A DNA stretch of 64,000 nucleotides, from contig NZ_MRWQ01000001.1 of the NCBI RefSeq assembly GCF_001906925.1, positions 1-64,000 on the forward strand. The letters are read 5' to 3'. The stretch comes from Domibacillus mangrovi. GTDB taxonomy: Bacteria; Bacillota; Bacilli; Bacillales; Domibacillaceae. The position numbers and the translations under genes were made by a program. Shown in pieces: positions 43,495-52,677 of this stretch. The number at the start of each line of letters is the position of its first letter. The first letter of the stretch is position 1. Below the pieces are notes generated by a model. The model was not told the DNA's origin and did no database searches. It saw nothing but the letters and a program-made list of their open reading frames with translations.

Positions 43495-46400
43495 TTTCGT
43501 ATATGCTTGTACTAATACCGGCTTACGTTCAAGTACATCTTCTTCTTTTAAAATGGCTCCGTGAGCAGCGATGTATTGCGCAATTTTATATAAAATATGC
43601 GATTCGCCATATGACTGTAAATAACGTAGCGAACCGATGATCAGCAAATCATTCTTCACACGAGAGAAAGCAACGTTTAATCGCGCTTCATCTGAAAAAT
43701 AAAGCGTTTTACGCCGCGATCTCGTCATGCAGTAAATCACAAGTTCCGCCTCATCTCCTTGATAAGCATCAATCGTATTCACCGCAATGTGATCCTCCGT
43801 CCAATGAATCCCTTCTTTGCGCAGAGCTTCACGAATACAACGCATTTGGCCACGATACGGGCAAATAACCGCAATTTTTTCCTCTACTGGACGTTTCGCA
43901 CGAATCCGTTTTACGAGCTTTGCCACGAGCCGAGCCTCATATTCATTCGTTACTGTTGCATTTTTTGTGCTTTCACGGTATTGCACCTCATCCGATAAAT
44001 CTAATAAATTTAAATGGTGATCAAAATATTTCGTTGGGCGCTCTGCTGTTCCTCGTCCGTTTAACAGCTTCCCTTCATAGAAAAATTGACTAATCATCGA
44101 GCCAATGACTGCCGGCATACGGTATTGTGTATGAAGCATTTGCTTATTCGTATCCGGACAATTTTCATATAAACGTTTAAATAAGCTCGTGACGAATAAA
44201 TCGTTCACACAATATGAATGGTTTTCGAGCTCGATTTTTTCTGTATCATAAAGAGATGGATTTACGACAGGCGGCAGCTGCTTATGATCCCCAATTAGTA
44301 CAACCTTTTTCGCTTTATTCAGCGGGATAAGCAGCTCAGCAGGCAATGCTTTTCCCGCTTCATCAATTATTACTAAATCAAATTCAACACGGTCTAGCCC
44401 AATTTGTCGTTGCATGAGCCCTAAGCAGGTCGCACCGATAATTTGATGATTTTTAACGAGTAGCTCCCCCATAATCGGGTTCGCTCGGTCTTGTCCACAT
44501 CCGATTAAAGATTTCCAGCGTGTTAAAAACAGTGCTTGAGCGCCGTGTTCCTCTTTTTGCGCAATTTTTTCCACGTAGGCTTTATATTTTGTGTCGAAGC
44601 TAATTGGTGTGAGCTGGTTGTCAATTTTGTCTATATTACCGCAGCGGATCATTTGGTCCTCGTATTGTGCCCCAAATCCTTTTAGTACATTATCAATCGC
44701 GACATTCGCCTGCGATACAATTAAAATGCGCGCAGACGGATGCCTTTGCAAATATTGCGCCATTATCTCGCGAATCACTGTCGTTTTACCTGTTCCCGGT
44801 GGTCCTTGTACTAAATAAATATTTTCCTCCGCTAACGCTTGCTCAACTGCTTCCTTTTGCGCCCGGTTTTCAGCAAGCTGCTTATTTTGAAACATGAGCT
44901 CTCCAAGTGACACTGTTTGTGGCTCGATATTTTTACTGTTCAAAATATATGACTGAAGCTGCCCATTGACGAGCTGTCCGCTGCGAAACGCATTCAATGC
45001 ATTGCGCTGCTGTATTTCTGGATAGCAAAAATTTTTCACATACACTTTTAGCTGAAATATTGGTATTGAAAGCATCGGTGATTCACTATAAACGCGCAGA
45101 TGATGTACGACTTCATCAAAATCGGCCAGCACATATTGCTCCTTTTCCACCTCTATAATAAACTCCACAATACCAGTTAATTCAAGCTGCACTAATCGCT
45201 GGCGTACATCTTCTGCGTTTAACAATTCATATTCGTGCGCATACAGCATCGCATTTGGCAATTTATAAACACGTGCTGTTTCACTTAAATCACATATCAC
45301 TTCTTTCCCTTTATATAAATATTGGATCAGCTTTTCTGTTACTTCCGTCCATTTCGTAAAAAAGCTAAGCCCTTCCATACTTGCATTGAGCTGCTGCTGA
45401 ATTTTAAATTCTTTAAACAGCATGACACTTAAGTCAAGCATGTGCTCATACGTTTTTTCTGATAGCAGCTCGAAATCCTGTTCTTCCACCATTTCAAATT
45501 CTGCATCCATGACAACGAAAATATCTTCAGGCTGAAAACTCTCCTCTAGAGGCAATATGCATTCAAAATAAAAATAGCTTTGCACGCCGTCCATAAAGCG
45601 CACCGCAAATACGAGCTTTTCTCCTAGCTGTAATTTAATGAGTGTTGACGATGCATCGAGCGGTCCAATTTTCCATTCATCCGCTTCATTCGTACAGCCG
45701 TTTTCTTCAAGATACGTAATAAACTCCTCGGCTCCTTGAGATGAGAATACGACTGGCAATGTTTCAAATTGAAATGACTTTAAGCTATCTTGATATTTTT
45801 CGCTCACAAAGACGGGGTGATACAGCGCAAAATCCCATCCTGTAGGATAAACACGTAGTTTTGCGCCAATTGGTGGTACTTTGCGGGGGTTTTCTAAATT
45901 TTTACGATGCAGCTTTAGCGCTACACCATTATAATCGAGCAGAATGAGCTTCTTCTCCGTATGCTGTACAACCGTCGCTTCAATGCCAATTTTCGACTGA
46001 TTGATCGCAATATGTTTTAAAAAACCTTTGCCGATGCTAAGGTCATACGAATACGTTGTCAAATTAAAGTTTGTGACAATGACTGGTATCATCGCCTCAT
46101 CATCAAGCGACTGCAAAAGTTCCTTATCAGTCGCATCGTATTTTAGCGTGATTTGATGCATCGATTGCTGCTGAAAGAGCGGCTCGTCTAACATCGATTT
46201 TTTGAAAAACAATAGTTTTCCAACATACGGATAATCTTCCGGCAGCTTTAAGGAAAACAATAACTGCTCTGCTTCAATTTGATGGCGTCGATATTTTAGC
46301 TGCTTTTCATATTGCTTTAAATATTGCACGTACGCATACGCTTTATTTTTTGCTTCGTTTAATTCGCGCTCTAAATGTTCCATCGCTTCTTTGCGCAACA

Positions 46401-46800
46401 TCGTTTTTTGTATTTTTGTCAGCGTGCGCAGGCGCATAATGCCGTCTTCGATTTCTTTGCGAATGTTTTCTGTCACGCTTATTTGCTCACGTGCTAGCGC
46501 AATATAGCGCGTAATATGCTTGTCAGATTGTGCTTGACGGTCAGCAAAGTATTGCTTGCGCGTTGCCGCAATACGCTCGTCCCTTGATGCCATAAATGTC
46601 GCTTCATCAATTTGAAATTGCTCCAGTAGCTTTTGCAGCTTGTTTTGTTGTGCTCGCTTAAGTCGCGCCAAATCATTGTGCATTTCCTCTTGTAGCTTTT
46701 TTTGCTCTGCTGTTAATTCACCGTATACGAATGATGCAACGGCTGATCCTATACCGATCGTAGCAAGTACACCTACGGCAACTGGAATGAGTGGTAACAT
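43492..46800 (-). CDS. UPF1-like superfamily 1 helicase with N-terminal membrane segment and coiled coil
   Basis: 1,102 aa, last gene of a four-gene operon. N-terminus: a hydrophobic segment (about 4-26, VAVGVLATIGIGSAVASFVY), then a long coiled coil (about 28-190). The middle (200-640) is of unknown fold. C-terminus is an SF1B helicase: GPPGTGKTT (Walker A, about 665), VIIDEAGKALP (Walker B, about 812), GDHKQLPPV (motif III), TQYRMP, TIDAYQGDEAELVIY and LNVAFSRVKNDL (motif VI). This core belongs to the UPF1/SMUBP2 group that unwinds RNA or DNA. Membrane tethering by a coiled coil is unusual for the group. ATG follows GAGGTG. Probably an anti-phage effector; this is inference from context. 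Confidence 0.8.
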   Translation of the reverse strand: MLPLIPVAVGVLATIGIGSAVASFVYGELTAEQKKLQEEMHNDLARLKRAQQNKLQKLLEQFQIDEATFMASRDERIAATRKQYFADRQAQSDKHITRYIALAREQISVTENIRKEIEDGIMRLRTLTKIQKTMLRKEAMEHLERELNEAKNKAYAYVQYLKQYEKQLKYRRHQIEAEQLLFSLKLPEDYPYVGKLLFFKKSMLDEPLFQQQSMHQITLKYDATDKELLQSLDDEAMIPVIVTNFNLTTYSYDLSIGKGFLKHIAINQSKIGIEATVVQHTEKKLILLDYNGVALKLHRKNLENPRKVPPIGAKLRVYPTGWDFALYHPVFVSEKYQDSLKSFQFETLPVVFSSQGAEEFITYLEENGCTNEADEWKIGPLDASSTLIKLQLGEKLVFAVRFMDGVQSYFYFECILPLEESFQPEDIFVVMDAEFEMVEEQDFELLSEKTYEHMLDLSVMLFKEFKIQQQLNASMEGLSFFTKWTEVTEKLIQYLYKGKEVICDLSETARVYKLPNAMLYAHEYELLNAEDVRQRLVQLELTGIVEFIIEVEKEQYVLADFDEVVHHLRVYSESPMLSIPIFQLKVYVKNFCYPEIQQRNALNAFRSGQLVNGQLQSYILNSKNIEPQTVSLGELMFQNKQLAENRAQKEAVEQALAEENIYLVQGPPGTGKTTVIREIMAQYLQRHPSARILIVSQANVAIDNVLKGFGAQYEDQMIRCGNIDKIDNQLTPISFDTKYKAYVEKIAQKEEHGAQALFLTRWKSLIGCGQDRANPIMGELLVKNHQIIGATCLGLMQRQIGLDRVEFDLVIIDEAGKALPAELLIPLNKAKKVVLIGDHKQLPPVVNPSLYDTEKIELENHSYCVNDLFVTSLFKRLYENCPDTNKQMLHTQYRMPAVIGSMISQFFYEGKLLNGRGTAERPTKYFDHHLNLLDLSDEVQYRESTKNATVTNEYEARLVAKLVKRIRAKRPVEEKIAVICPYRGQMRCIREALRKEGIHWTEDHIAVNTIDAYQGDEAELVIYCMTRSRRKTLYFSDEARLNVAFSRVKNDLLIIGSLRYLQSYGESHILYKIAQYIAAHGAILKEEDVLERKPVLVQAYTK

Positions 46801-46812
46801 ATTTTCACCTCA

Positions 46813-47433
46813 TTAATCGTCTAGTGGCTTTTCCATGTTAATTTGCGGCTGAGATTGATTTAAATATTGAATTGACGTGTTTAACGATTGAATACAATTT
46901 TGCATATCATTCGTTATATTCGCAGGTGTAACTGGCAGCACAACGCCCGCAAACATGGCATCGTAATATTTTTTGTACATCCCCATAACGGTTTCAAGCA
47001 TGGACTGCTGCATATCCAACATACGCATTTTGGATTCGTGCTCATTGCGAATTTGCAGACGCTTCGTTTCCTCCGATTCACTTAACTCATGCATACGTAC
47101 ATCTAATTCTTTTAACTTTACTTCTGTATCTGCTTTATACTTTTTGACTTCCACTTCCATGTTCTTCATCTCTTTTTCAAGCGTCGTTTGGAATTCCCAT
47201 AAGTCCCGCTCAAGCTGAATTTGTTTACTGTCTAGCTCGATTTTCGCTAAGCGCGTATCTTTCCGTGCTGTCACAATAGTATTAATTAAGCCGGATGTAC
47301 TTTCGATGACACGAATACCTGAATGAATATAATCCATGCGCTGTGTATGCTCTTTTTTACTCGTTCCTTTTTTTGTCGCCTGTTTCGACGTTTGTTCAAC
47401 CACTTTTTTCATCTTTTTCATATTTAAGCCCAT
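46813..47433 (-). CDS. Coiled-coil protein (206 aa) of the helicase cassette
   Basis: Starts at ATG 47433 after AAGGAGAC. The N-terminus is very basic (KKMKKVVEQTSKQATKKG), then a mildly hydrophobic helix (IRVIESTSGLINTIVT), a long coiled coil (about 58-150, KDTRLAKIELDSKQIQLERD onward) and a C-terminal Asn/Gln-rich tail (SIQYLNQSQPQINME). No enzymatic motif. It is 12 bp upstream of the helicase gene and 12 bp downstream of its sister gene. Its plan mirrors the N-terminal part of the helicase, so they may assemble through their coiled coils. Confidence 0.7.
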   Translation of the reverse strand: MGLNMKKMKKVVEQTSKQATKKGTSKKEHTQRMDYIHSGIRVIESTSGLINTIVTARKDTRLAKIELDSKQIQLERDLWEFQTTLEKEMKNMEVEVKKYKADTEVKLKELDVRMHELSESEETKRLQIRNEHESKMRMLDMQQSMLETVMGMYKKYYDAMFAGVVLPVTPANITNDMQNCIQSLNTSIQYLNQSQPQINMEKPLDD

Positions 47434-47445
47434 TGTTTTGTCTCC

Positions 47446-48006
47446 TTAATATAATGTTTTCACAAGCTGATTCACTTGCCGTTGAATCTTGCGATACTCT
47501 TCAAATAATGCTTGTTTCTTCACATTATCTTCATCTGTCAATGTGTCTAAATATTGCTCTGCTTTCTCTAAAATACGTTGGAAGTTGCACAAGTTTTCCG
47601 CAACGATTCCGTGTAACTTTTTATTTTGTTCATAAGATGATGCATCGCCTGCGTATTGTGTTTCGAGCTGTTCTGCATACGCTTGTAATTCGAACTTCAA
47701 TTGCTTTTGTTCAACACGCAGCTCGTCCTCTAATTGCTGTTGCAGGAGCGTGAGTTTTTGTGCATACATTTGCTCATGAATGGCAGTTACTTCCTCATTA
47801 TGCGACTTAACGGTTTCCGTTTTCTGATGTAAATAACCCGTTTGTTGTTTAGCCTCACTATAAGAAACAATGCTACCAATCAGTTCTATGACATTGAGTC
47901 CCGTTTCTAAAGCGAGCTTTCGTATGTTTTTTTGTCCTGCTGCTTGCACAATTCTCACGCTTCGTGTTGCCATATGTCCTAAAAATCGAAACGCTATATC
48001 ACTCAT
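47446..48006 (-). CDS. Coiled-coil protein (186 aa) of the helicase cassette
   Basis: ATG at 48006 follows AAGGAGGACTGAAA. An N-terminal amphipathic or weak membrane helix (TGLNVIELIGSIVSYSEA, about 35-52) is followed by a long coiled coil rich in Gln/Glu/Leu (LTLLQQQLEDELRVEQKQLK) and a helical C-terminus (ENLCNFQRILEKAEQYLDTL). No catalytic motif. The layout is the same as in the next gene (helix then coiled coil), which suggests the two arose by duplication or at least play parallel roles in one complex. Confidence 0.7.
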   Translation of the reverse strand: MSDIAFRFLGHMATRSVRIVQAAGQKNIRKLALETGLNVIELIGSIVSYSEAKQQTGYLHQKTETVKSHNEEVTAIHEQMYAQKLTLLQQQLEDELRVEQKQLKFELQAYAEQLETQYAGDASSYEQNKKLHGIVAENLCNFQRILEKAEQYLDTLTDEDNVKKQALFEEYRKIQRQVNQLVKTLY

Positions 48007-48018
48007 TTTCAGTCCTCC

Positions 48019-49065
48019 TTACGCAAGCAACCATGAGGATAATGGCGTTGTACGCATCACTATATCCCCTAGCTTTAGCTCAATATCGAATTCATATGGA
48101 ATATCAACATGCTCGAATAATTGTTGAATTGCTAGCTGATCCGGCCTGTTCGTTTGCTCTAATTTCAGCTTATATACTGGACCGCGCACATCATAATCCG
48201 CGTACGATAACACGAATTTCCCTGTCAACTGCTCATAATAAAACGTTGGCAGCTTCGCTTTAGCCTCAGCTTGCCGTTTTTGTAATTGGATTATTTCTTC
48301 TGCTTTTGCAGACAGAAGCGACGGGTCGAATTGTTTCAATTGCTTTAATGTTGGCAACACATGGCGGTATTCCTCTAACAATGAATGATGAAGCTCAATC
48401 ATAATCGGCACTACCCCTGTTTGAATCGCTAAATCGAATGGCTCCGCAAACCCTTTTTCAAGCGTCTCAGCTGGTATTTCTTTTATAAACGCACGATAAT
48501 ACTGTGTGCGTGGATCGCAGTCAAGCCATACTTGTATGCTCTCAAGTTCTTCTTTCAATAAGTCATGACTATATGGATGAGTAAAGCAAATATGTTCCAT
48601 AAAAAACGATTGGCTATTACTAAAATTTTTATTTTGTAAAAGTTCTTTTACGACATTTACTTTCAGTTTCGGCATGCATTCATTTGCTTTAAATAAGCGC
48701 GGGCGCGTTTTCATAATTTTACCGTTAAATGCATTGACAAGTACTTTCGGTGCTTCTTCATTTAGCTCATCTACAATCGCCATAAGTTTTAAATAACGCT
48801 GCCCAAGCGCTGTTAAATAATAATTACCGTCTCGTTCTTCAAAAAAGCTCCATCCTTGTAGTCTATGTATTTCTTCTAAAATGACGTGCTGCTTTAACTC
48901 TGTTATTTGTTCAATCGCCGCAAGCTGTTCACCGTTCCCAATCATTTGAAAAACGAATCGTGTAAACGGCTCAAAATCGACCAATCTTTCTGATGTAATC
49001 CGCATTGTTGCTTCAAATACAGGAAAAAACACCGGAAACTTTTCAACTGTTTGTATGTAATCCAC
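48019..49065 (-). CDS. First gene of helicase cassette, probable winged-helix protein
   Basis: 348 aa, starting with GTG (49065) after AGAGGTGACAAC. The region of about 45-100 (IEQITELKQHVILEEIHRLQ, then GWSFFEERDGNYYLTALGQR) looks like a winged helix with a beta-hairpin wing, as in MarR/ArsR-like readers. The rest is helical with no recognised domain; a short coiled coil (IIQLQKRQAEAKAKL) precedes a beta-rich end. It may sense or bind nucleic acid for the cassette or regulate it. It is followed after 12 bp by the first coiled-coil gene. No family name is offered. Confidence 0.6.
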   Translation of the reverse strand: MDYIQTVEKFPVFFPVFEATMRITSERLVDFEPFTRFVFQMIGNGEQLAAIEQITELKQHVILEEIHRLQGWSFFEERDGNYYLTALGQRYLKLMAIVDELNEEAPKVLVNAFNGKIMKTRPRLFKANECMPKLKVNVVKELLQNKNFSNSQSFFMEHICFTHPYSHDLLKEELESIQVWLDCDPRTQYYRAFIKEIPAETLEKGFAEPFDLAIQTGVVPIMIELHHSLLEEYRHVLPTLKQLKQFDPSLLSAKAEEIIQLQKRQAEAKAKLPTFYYEQLTGKFVLSYADYDVRGPVYKLKLEQTNRPDQLAIQQLFEHVDIPYEFDIELKLGDIVMRTTPLSSWLLA

Positions 49066-49104
49066 GTTGTCACCTCTAGCTCTTTATACACTATCCCCTT
49101 TATT

Positions 49105-49215
49105 TTAACAGACTATTTTACCCAGAAGATGCTCATAAACTGATTTTAATAGCCTAAAGAAATTCTCAATCACTGCATTGTCCAAACAGTTACCTTTGCG
49201 CGACATACTTTGAGT
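49105..49215 (-). pseudogene. IS3-family transposase fragment
   Basis: The minus strand reads [20 protein letters not shown], then [28 protein letters not shown] is the signature around the catalytic Glu in OrfB of IS3/IS150-type elements. Only about 36 codons survive and no terminal inverted repeats are apparent. It marks past insertion-sequence activity between the helicase cassette and the next gene. Confidence 0.85.
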
Positions 49216-49338
49216 AATTGAAATTATCCCAATTAGTTTAAATTAGATTTCGAAAGCTTTATAAATTTATACCTGGTAATAGACAAGTGCCGTTGCGACC
49301 AAAATGGCAGCACATAAGATGAAACAAATAAGGTAGAT

Positions 49339-50544
49339 ATGCTGGAAAACAATACATATGAACAAAAATACAACGATGCAAGGAGTGGTTTATTCGTGAG
49401 GAACAAAAAAGGGTCAGGTAATGATTGGTTCGTTCTGCAATCTCTATTTAACCATAACGTCCCTTTCGAACTCATCCATATACTGGATAATTTGATTAAA
49501 GAGAATAAAATGGATACCGCAAAAATAACGGACGTTGAGACGATGAAAAAAGTAAAGAAATTATATAAGCAATTTATTAGCCGTTTTAGCAGAGTCCCTA
49601 AAGTGTTCCCGATCATTATCTCAGCAACAGAAGCATTGAACACAGATCTTGTTGTTTCAAATTTCAATGTGAAAAGCATGAAATATGCTTTGACGATAAA
49701 AGAGCTGGATCCTCAATACCAGGTCTTCATCAGCCTGGCTTTTGGCACTCAAATTTACGATGTAGAAGCTAAATTAAGAAAACATGGGAAAGATCTTTAT
49801 AATTTTGTCGGAGGCCTGCCAGCGATTCCGTTTCAAGATGAAGCTTTAAAGCAATGGATTGTTCGTCATGCAGGGGCGACGGATAACCTGGCTATTCATT
49901 CGGTCGCCCGCTTATGGAGCCATCCTAACTTCCCAAGAGGCAAGTCATTAGCTGAAATGAAAGCTTATATTCTCGATCACAGAGCCGTCACCGAATGGGA
50001 ACTGGCTAAACGAAAATACCCGGAAATATTCATTCGGCCATTTAAATGCAGAATTCAAGACAATCCCTATAAAAATGAAAATGAACAAGTCCGAATTCTC
50101 GACGCGAATGATGAACGGCAAATAATGCTCGGTGTATTGACCGCTTGCTGCCAGCGGCTGGACGGTATGGGGGAAGCTTGCATGATTGAAGGACTTATCA
50201 ATCCTGACAGCGGATTTCTCGTATTTGAAAGAGGGCCTAAAGTTTTGGCACAATCATGGATCTGGCTTACTGAAGACCTGACATGTCTTGTGATGGATAA
50301 CATCGAACTAGCAGATTGCCGAAAACCGGAAGATATCCTTGATCTTTTATTCCACTGGGCGAACCAATCACCTTATCAAAACATTCAAATGGGTACTGGC
50401 TTTAACCGCGTGAAAATCGGATTGCCTGTGCAGGCAAAAGAAATGCAATGGTATCGGCAAATGTGGATGTTCAAATACACGGATGCTCATCGGCGAGTAT
50501 GGATTAAAAAGAATGGGGAGATGTGTATCATGTTAGAGGAGTGA
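49339..50544 (+). CDS. Unknown 401-aa protein in the accessory island
   Basis: ATG at 49339 after AAGGTAGAT. A soluble protein with a helical N-terminal half (about 1-210) and a C-terminal half with beta strands and a loosely GNAT-like pattern (DERQIMLGVLTACCQR, LVFERGPKVLAQSWIWLTED, LVMDNIELAD). No catalytic motif is certain. It stands alone with its own terminator and is convergent to the DUF262 gene. I do not recognise it; an acetyltransferase-like fold in the C-terminal half is a guess to be tested. Confidence 0.55.
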   Translation: MLENNTYEQKYNDARSGLFVRNKKGSGNDWFVLQSLFNHNVPFELIHILDNLIKENKMDTAKITDVETMKKVKKLYKQFISRFSRVPKVFPIIISATEALNTDLVVSNFNVKSMKYALTIKELDPQYQVFISLAFGTQIYDVEAKLRKHGKDLYNFVGGLPAIPFQDEALKQWIVRHAGATDNLAIHSVARLWSHPNFPRGKSLAEMKAYILDHRAVTEWELAKRKYPEIFIRPFKCRIQDNPYKNENEQVRILDANDERQIMLGVLTACCQRLDGMGEACMIEGLINPDSGFLVFERGPKVLAQSWIWLTEDLTCLVMDNIELADCRKPEDILDLLFHWANQSPYQNIQMGTGFNRVKIGLPVQAKEMQWYRQMWMFKYTDAHRRVWIKKNGEMCIMLEE

Positions 50545-50591
50545 AATGCGGAATAAACATTCGCATTAAAATTATCCGTAATGATAGTTAA

Positions 50592-50641
50592 ACACCGTCC
50601 AAATAATTGGACGGTGTGGCGTGCGTTTACACGTCTTTTTT
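50592..50641 (+). terminator. Double-hairpin terminator between convergent genes
   Basis: ACACCGTCCAA/TTGGACGGTGT (11 bp perfect) followed by a short CGTG/CACG hairpin and TCTTTTTT on the plus strand. The large stem may also serve the minus-strand DUF262 gene. Confidence 0.8.
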
Positions 50642-50690
50642 AATGAACAATTGTGACAAAACAAATGAAAAATGACACAATTAACAGAAA

Positions 50691-52523
50691 TTAATTTGTT
50701 TTTAAAACATCTAATTTATCTAAGTTCCAAATATCTTTCGCAATGTCCGCGTATAATTTTTGCCGTTCGTCCAAATCCTCTTTACCAAATTCGCTGTGTG
50801 GTTTGAATGACAAATTTTTCTCTCTTCTATAACGATTGAAACTCGGATTGCTTTCATAACAGTCTTTGTGGAGTGATTTAGCCAAAAGGTTTTGACCGAA
50901 GTATTGTTTGAGCTTTACCTGATACTCGGCATCTCCATAACTCTGATTGATTCGTTTAGGCAGCAGCAATAGGCCACCGACTCGGTTGCGGTATTCCGTA
51001 AACTCACTTTCATGATCAAATAGTTCGCTGTACCGCTCGTATTTATTTGCCCAAATATGTTCGATCTGGAATGGATTCTTTGACTCTTTCGTTACATACG
51101 TTTCAAATTTTGAATCAATTCCGCTCTCGACCTCGATATGGTGCGTGAGGCGGGCTAATAAATAATGCACGTATTTCTTGTTTTGTTGATGCATTTTGAA
51201 GTCCTTAATAGCATCGATGTTACTGCTCTTTAAATGCTTTTTCAAAATATCGATCAACTCGTCTAAGTCTTTGTTTCGTATTTCTTTTGTCAAATTGTAC
51301 ATCGTATAAGAAATGGCTGAGTAATTCAACGTGCTATAAGAAATAAAACGGTTCACGATCCACATATCAATAAAATAGGCAACCATATTCATTTTACGAT
51401 CAACAATCTCTTCTGAATCCGTTACTTTCAAAGGAGACAGCAGCAGGTGATATTGGTGCGTAAAATTATTGTGGGCATTGTAATAAATGTGTTCCAAACC
51501 CTCGGTATAATCCCATGTAGCGTCTAAAATACGGCCATACTGTTTCGCATAGAAATCAAAATGCTTAGCAACGAATTCATAATAATCGTTGCTCGTGTTC
51601 AATTGGAGATTTTTCTTATTATCCCTAACCCACTTATGGAACGAGGTGGCGACTTTCTCGAAATCTTTATTCTCTTTTCCTTTACTTCTTTCTCTCAAAG
51701 TTTCAGCATATTTAGCCCGGAACCAATGCTTAAAGAAATCAATCTCTTCCGCTTTATCAAATTCAACGAGCTCCAGAATTCTTTTTTTCCAAAGATCGTT
51801 CGCTTTCAATTTTTGATCGTCATTTTTAATATTGGCAAGAAGATAGCCTTTTAACATATCAGTAGGACTTAAACTTAATCCACGGTCATTCATTGTTTCA
51901 AATATCGTGTAAGCGTCGTCTTGATTGTTCGCTTCAATATGAACCAACGTCACTTTATGTAGCAGCCAATCGATAAAATAAGGGAGAGCATCTCCTTTTA
52001 ACTCTTCTGGAAAATAAGCTTTAATATCTTCAAATCGTGCGCCTATGTTTCGAACAGACTCTACTTCATGATTTTCAAATTCAAATGGAATTTCATTAAA
52101 AAGTACTTCCATCCCTTCCATTCTTTCTTCTACAAACAGATTGAAGTCCTTGTTCCCATACTTTTCCGAGAAAATCAACTCACTTACGTTCACTGTTCTC
52201 CCCATTCTATCCTTTTGTATATTGTGAAGATAAATGAGTAATAAAGTGAGAGATGTTAGCCTTTGTTGACCATCGATGATTGATTTCTTCCCTTCTTTGT
52301 TACTGATAACGACGGAACCTAAAAAATAATTATCGTAATTTTCAACTTCCCTTGGTTCATGGCCAACATCGTAATTATCGCTGAACTTTGTTTCAAGATC
52401 TTCCAGCAGCTCTTTAATATTTTTCGTTTCCCATTTGTATTCTCTCTGATAATAGTCAATGCCATATTTGGCGTTGTGAAGTGTTTCTTGAATGCTTTTC
52501 GCTCGTGCATCAATTTTGCTCAC
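50691..52523 (-). CDS. DUF262/DUF1524 protein (GmrSD-like type IV restriction)
   Basis: 610 aa in one chain. The N-terminal DUF262 domain has YQREYKWE and IIDGQQRLTSLTLLL (about 80-95), a ParB/Srx-like nucleotide-hydrolysing signature, and NDRGLSLSPTDMLKGYLLA. The C-terminal DUF1524 domain has an HNH-like nuclease motif (FQIEHIWANKYE, about 485, and NRVGGLLLLPKRIN). The same domain pair makes up GmrS-GmrD and related enzymes that cut modified phage DNA. It starts with GTG after GAGGAG. It sits with other defence-type genes. The specific modification recognised is unknown. Confidence 0.8.
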   Translation of the reverse strand: MSKIDARAKSIQETLHNAKYGIDYYQREYKWETKNIKELLEDLETKFSDNYDVGHEPREVENYDNYFLGSVVISNKEGKKSIIDGQQRLTSLTLLLIYLHNIQKDRMGRTVNVSELIFSEKYGNKDFNLFVEERMEGMEVLFNEIPFEFENHEVESVRNIGARFEDIKAYFPEELKGDALPYFIDWLLHKVTLVHIEANNQDDAYTIFETMNDRGLSLSPTDMLKGYLLANIKNDDQKLKANDLWKKRILELVEFDKAEEIDFFKHWFRAKYAETLRERSKGKENKDFEKVATSFHKWVRDNKKNLQLNTSNDYYEFVAKHFDFYAKQYGRILDATWDYTEGLEHIYYNAHNNFTHQYHLLLSPLKVTDSEEIVDRKMNMVAYFIDMWIVNRFISYSTLNYSAISYTMYNLTKEIRNKDLDELIDILKKHLKSSNIDAIKDFKMHQQNKKYVHYLLARLTHHIEVESGIDSKFETYVTKESKNPFQIEHIWANKYERYSELFDHESEFTEYRNRVGGLLLLPKRINQSYGDAEYQVKLKQYFGQNLLAKSLHKDCYESNPSFNRYRREKNLSFKPHSEFGKEDLDERQKLYADIAKDIWNLDKLDVLKTN

Positions 52524-52677
52524 TTCGTACTGGCTCCTCTCTTAAACATGAAAACATTATATAAGTCTTTTTTCATAACAGTCTAATTTAATCGTGATTT
52601 ATAATAGACTGCACAGGTCTGACGCATATCTATTCAATGTGGTCTCGTGTAGCCGTTAAACAGCTAAAAAAGAATTT

